From NCBI GenBank assembly GCA_947258675.1, contig CAMYJP010000066.1:1-18967 (forward strand): a stretch of 18,967 nucleotides of DNA, in the 5' to 3' direction. Made by a program: the position numbers and the translations under genes. Below, in pieces: positions 16,896-18,967 of the stretch. The notes beneath the pieces are model-generated. The model searched no databases. It was not told the origin of the DNA and worked only from the letters and a program-made list of their open reading frames with translations. This DNA is from an uncultured Desulfobulbaceae bacterium. GTDB taxonomy: Bacteria > Desulfobacterota > Desulfobulbia > Desulfobulbales > BM004. The stretch's first letter is position 1. Every line of letters starts with the position of its first letter.

Positions 16896-17081
16896 TTCAG
16901 GATTACTGTTGACTCATGGCTGAAGAGATAGCCGATGATAGCCAGCTGTCAATAAACAGAATTGATCCGGAAAATCTAGTTTAAAAGGAGGTGAAAAACG
17001 GAAAAAACGGGTGACAAAGTTACTTTCAATGAATCGCAGTAATCAGGAAAATTCAAAAAATTAAACAAAAAGGAGAAAAAA
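16896..17081 (+). other. Leader region of the spondin gene with an orphan perfect Shine-Dalgarno
   Basis: After the operator come TTGACT (16909-16914), a GATAGCC direct repeat (10-bp period, around 16927-16942), and AGGAGGTG at 16986-16993, a full match to the 16S anti-Shine-Dalgarno. No start codon sits at the normal distance from it. Only tiny frames follow: 7 codons from GTG 16991 and 17 codons from GTG 17011. The real ribosome-binding site is AAGGAG, 6 nt before the ATG at 17082. The rest of the gap looks empty. Confidence 0.45.
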
Positions 17082-17774
17082 ATGAAGAAAACATTGCACA
17101 TGACATTTTCCCTATTGATTTTGTTCGGTTTGGTAATCGGTCCTCTAACTTCCACTGTGAATGCCGGTAATTCAGATAACGCTTATAAGGTAACAGTCAC
17201 CAATCTAACCAGGGGGCAGATTTTTACTCCTATCCTTGTTGCCAGCCACAAGCGGGGGGTCAAACTTTTTATGCTCGGAGACCCTGCTTCAGATGGGCTG
17301 GCCACATTAGCCGAAGATGGGGATGTAGAACCATTGACCCTGCGCCTTGAATCGATGTCTTCCGTCGGCCAGGTTGTTAATACCGGCGGTCTATTGATGC
17401 CCGGCCAATCGATTTCTGCATATGTTGCAGCCGGTAAAGGATTTAATCACATTAGCCTTGCTGCAATGCTCATCCCGACCAATGACGGTTTCTTTGCTAT
17501 TAATGGTATGAAGGCACCAAAAGGCAACAAAATAACCAGATACTTTTCGCCGGTTTACGATGCTGGCAGTGAAATGAACGATGAGTCTTGCGATAATATT
17601 CCCGGGCCTGATTGTGGCGGTGAGGGATTCAGCGAGGCTGACGGTGAGGGTTATGTCCATATCCATGCCGGTATTCACGGAATTGGTAATCTTGATCCCG
17701 GCACATATGATTGGCGCAACCCGGCTGCCAAAATAACCATTCAACGTGTTGGCGAACGGGATGACGATGATTAA
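17082..17774 (+). CDS. Secreted spondin-domain protein
   Basis: This 230-residue protein has a signal peptide (MKKTLHMTFSLLILFGL..., likely cleaved after A28 in VNA). One Spondin_N-type domain fills the rest (about 34-225). Recognisable pieces are YKVTVTNLTRGQIFTPILVASHKRG, the ASDGLATLAEDGD stretch, PTNDGFFAING, and the late GYVHIHAGIHGIGNLDPGTYDWRNP. Two cysteines, C170 and C178, could form a disulfide. The tail is Asp-rich (ERDDDD), and acidic positions in the domain could bind a divalent cation as in eukaryotic spondins; this is inference. Bacterial members have no settled function. The gene lies behind the kinase, with the predicted operator in between, and is followed by a terminator. 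Confidence 0.85.
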   Translation: MKKTLHMTFSLLILFGLVIGPLTSTVNAGNSDNAYKVTVTNLTRGQIFTPILVASHKRGVKLFMLGDPASDGLATLAEDGDVEPLTLRLESMSSVGQVVNTGGLLMPGQSISAYVAAGKGFNHISLAAMLIPTNDGFFAINGMKAPKGNKITRYFSPVYDAGSEMNDESCDNIPGPDCGGEGFSEADGEGYVHIHAGIHGIGNLDPGTYDWRNPAAKITIQRVGERDDDD

Positions 17775-17864
17775 TGATTTTGGGGCACCTGGACAACTTA
17801 AAATAATGTATAAAAGACCAAAGAGTTACCAACACATAGGCTGGTGCCAGGTCATTGCAGCAAT

Positions 17865-17895
17865 AAAAGGGCCGGCTTCCGGCTGGCTCTTTTTC
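17865..17895 (+). terminator. Rho-independent terminator after the spondin gene
   Basis: AAAAGGGCCGGC (17865-17876) pairs with GCTGGCTCTTTT (17882-17893) over 12 positions including two G-T pairs, with a 5-nt loop and a T-run at 17890-17894. It lies 90 bp after the spondin stop and 17 bp before the msrAB start, so it would limit read-through into msrAB. Confidence 0.8.
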
Positions 17896-17911
17896 ATATG
17901 GAGATAATATC

Positions 17912-18961
17912 ATGAAATTTCACTATATCTTATTTTTAATCATTACAGCTTTATTCATAGTGCCAGCCTTTGCAGATACTGGAGGCATTCCTGAAGAAAC
18001 CCAGAAAGAAAAAGCCACATTTGCCGGTGGCTGCTTCTGGTGCATGGAAAAACCTTTTGAGAAACTGAAAGGCGTATTTACAGTTACCTCAGGTTATACC
18101 GGCGGCACAACCTTAAATCCGACATATAACAACTACATGGCGGGCGATCATATCGAAGCAGTGGAAATTATTTATGATCCGGTCATAATTAAATATACTG
18201 AACTCCTTGACGTCTTCTGGCGCCAGATTGATCCCACTGATCCAGACGGGCAATTTGTTGATCGGGGTAAGGCGTACTCAACCGCTATTTTTTACCATAA
18301 CCAAGGGCAAAAAGATCTGGCTGAAAAATCAAAAAATGATATGCAGTCAAGGATGATCTATGAGAAAAATATAATTACACCCATCTTACCGGCTCAAACC
18401 TTCTACATGGCAGAGGATTACCATCAGGATTACTACCGGAAGAATCCTATTCGTTATAAAATCTATCGAAGCGGTTCCGGCCGCGACCATTTCCTCAATA
18501 CAATCTGGGGCAAAGATAGAAAAACAAAAAAATTGAGCCAAACCGAATTAAAGAACAGGCTTACCTCCATGCAATATAAGGTCACACAGGAAGATGGCAC
18601 CGAGCCGCCATTTAATAATGAGTACTGGAATAACAAGAGTCCTGGAATTTATGTCGATATCGTTTCCGGAGAACCTCTTTTCAGCTCAACAGATAAATTT
18701 GTCTCCGGTACCGGCTGGCCGAGTTTCAGCAGACCTCTTGTTCCTGAAAATATTGTAGAACGGGTTGACAGAAAATTTTTCATAAAAAGAACAGAGGTCC
18801 GCAGCAGTAAGGGTGACTCACACCTTGGTCATGTTTTCGAGGACGGTCCGGCTCCCACTGGATTACGTTACTGTATTAATTCAGCAGCTCTGCGTTTCAT
18901 TCCTGCAGCCGAACTGGAGAAAGAAGGGTATGAGGATTTTCTCAAACTTTATAACAAATAG
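17912..18961 (+). CDS. msrAB: Exported peptide-methionine sulfoxide reductase MsrA-MsrB fusion
   Basis: This 349-residue bifunctional enzyme reduces both S- and R-methionine sulfoxide in proteins. A signal peptide (1-21, AFA|D) sends it to the periplasm or envelope. The MsrA domain (about 34-190) has the catalytic GGCFWC (39-44, C41), [10 protein letters not shown], and an [13 protein letters not shown] segment. The MsrB domain (about 206-345) has [16 protein letters not shown] and the catalytic C321 in [11 protein letters not shown]. The two CXXC zinc pairs of many MsrB proteins are absent ([13 protein letters not shown] where CxxC would stand), so it is a zinc-free type. GGAG 8 nt before the ATG supports the start. 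The terminator just upstream suggests its own promoter or only partial co-transcription with the spondin gene. Confidence 0.95.
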   Translation: MKFHYILFLIITALFIVPAFADTGGIPEETQKEKATFAGGCFWCMEKPFEKLKGVFTVTSGYTGGTTLNPTYNNYMAGDHIEAVEIIYDPVIIKYTELLDVFWRQIDPTDPDGQFVDRGKAYSTAIFYHNQGQKDLAEKSKNDMQSRMIYEKNIITPILPAQTFYMAEDYHQDYYRKNPIRYKIYRSGSGRDHFLNTIWGKDRKTKKLSQTELKNRLTSMQYKVTQEDGTEPPFNNEYWNNKSPGIYVDIVSGEPLFSSTDKFVSGTGWPSFSRPLVPENIVERVDRKFFIKRTEVRSSKGDSHLGHVFEDGPAPTGLRYCINSAALRFIPAAELEKEGYEDFLKLYNK

Positions 18962-18967
18962 ATACTC

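Noticed and set aside
1..18967. CRISPR array, phage or plasmid genes
   Set aside because: No regularly spaced repeats with unique spacers, integrase, transposase, phage structural or replication genes were seen.

Overview
The window reads as chromosomal DNA of a Gram-negative, probably anaerobic bacterium, most likely a member of the Desulfobacterota (former Deltaproteobacteria). The reasons are moderate G+C, an outer-membrane lipoprotein export pair (LolC/E-type permease plus LolD) directly behind lysS, an NtrC-type sigma-54 activator, and a stand-alone MetE-core/UROD-like protein. The taxonomic placement is inference from gene content and style. No phylogeny was run.

Layout. Positions 1-2879 carry two minus-strand genes: a class I/II PLP aminotransferase cut by the left edge, and upstream of it an NtrC-family response regulator. 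Positions 3007-9289 are plus-strand housekeeping: an RlmD-type RNA m5U methyltransferase, then a compact run of a MetE-core-like protein, lysS, lolC/E and lolD. Positions 9387-10690 hold a minus-strand bioA that has lost a short internal segment and is frameshifted, so its last 47 codons lie in another frame. A tRNA-Lys(CTT) with its own terminator follows. Then come two envelope-type genes of unclear role: a VanZ-like membrane protein with a LamG-like domain between its membrane segments, and a zinc-ribbon/TM/YARHG protein. A minus-strand SRAP (YedK/HMCES) gene ends this block.

The most interesting part is 14200-18961. An OmpR/PhoB-type response regulator and its membrane histidine kinase are followed by a secreted spondin-domain protein and an exported MsrA-MsrB fusion. 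Heptamers of the form GTGATAC/GTGAAC spaced exactly 11 bp apart, which is the geometry of PhoB/OmpR-family sites, occur twice upstream of the regulator and four times in tandem upstream of the spondin gene. I infer an autoregulated two-component system controlling the spondin gene, and possibly an envelope methionine-sulfoxide repair response. The regulator and kinase genes are separated by a 185-bp MITE-like element with 16-bp terminal inverted repeats and flanking direct repeats. It appears to have inserted exactly into the regulator's stop codon, recreating a stop. A more diverged, possibly related palindromic element overlaps the stop codon of the YARHG gene.
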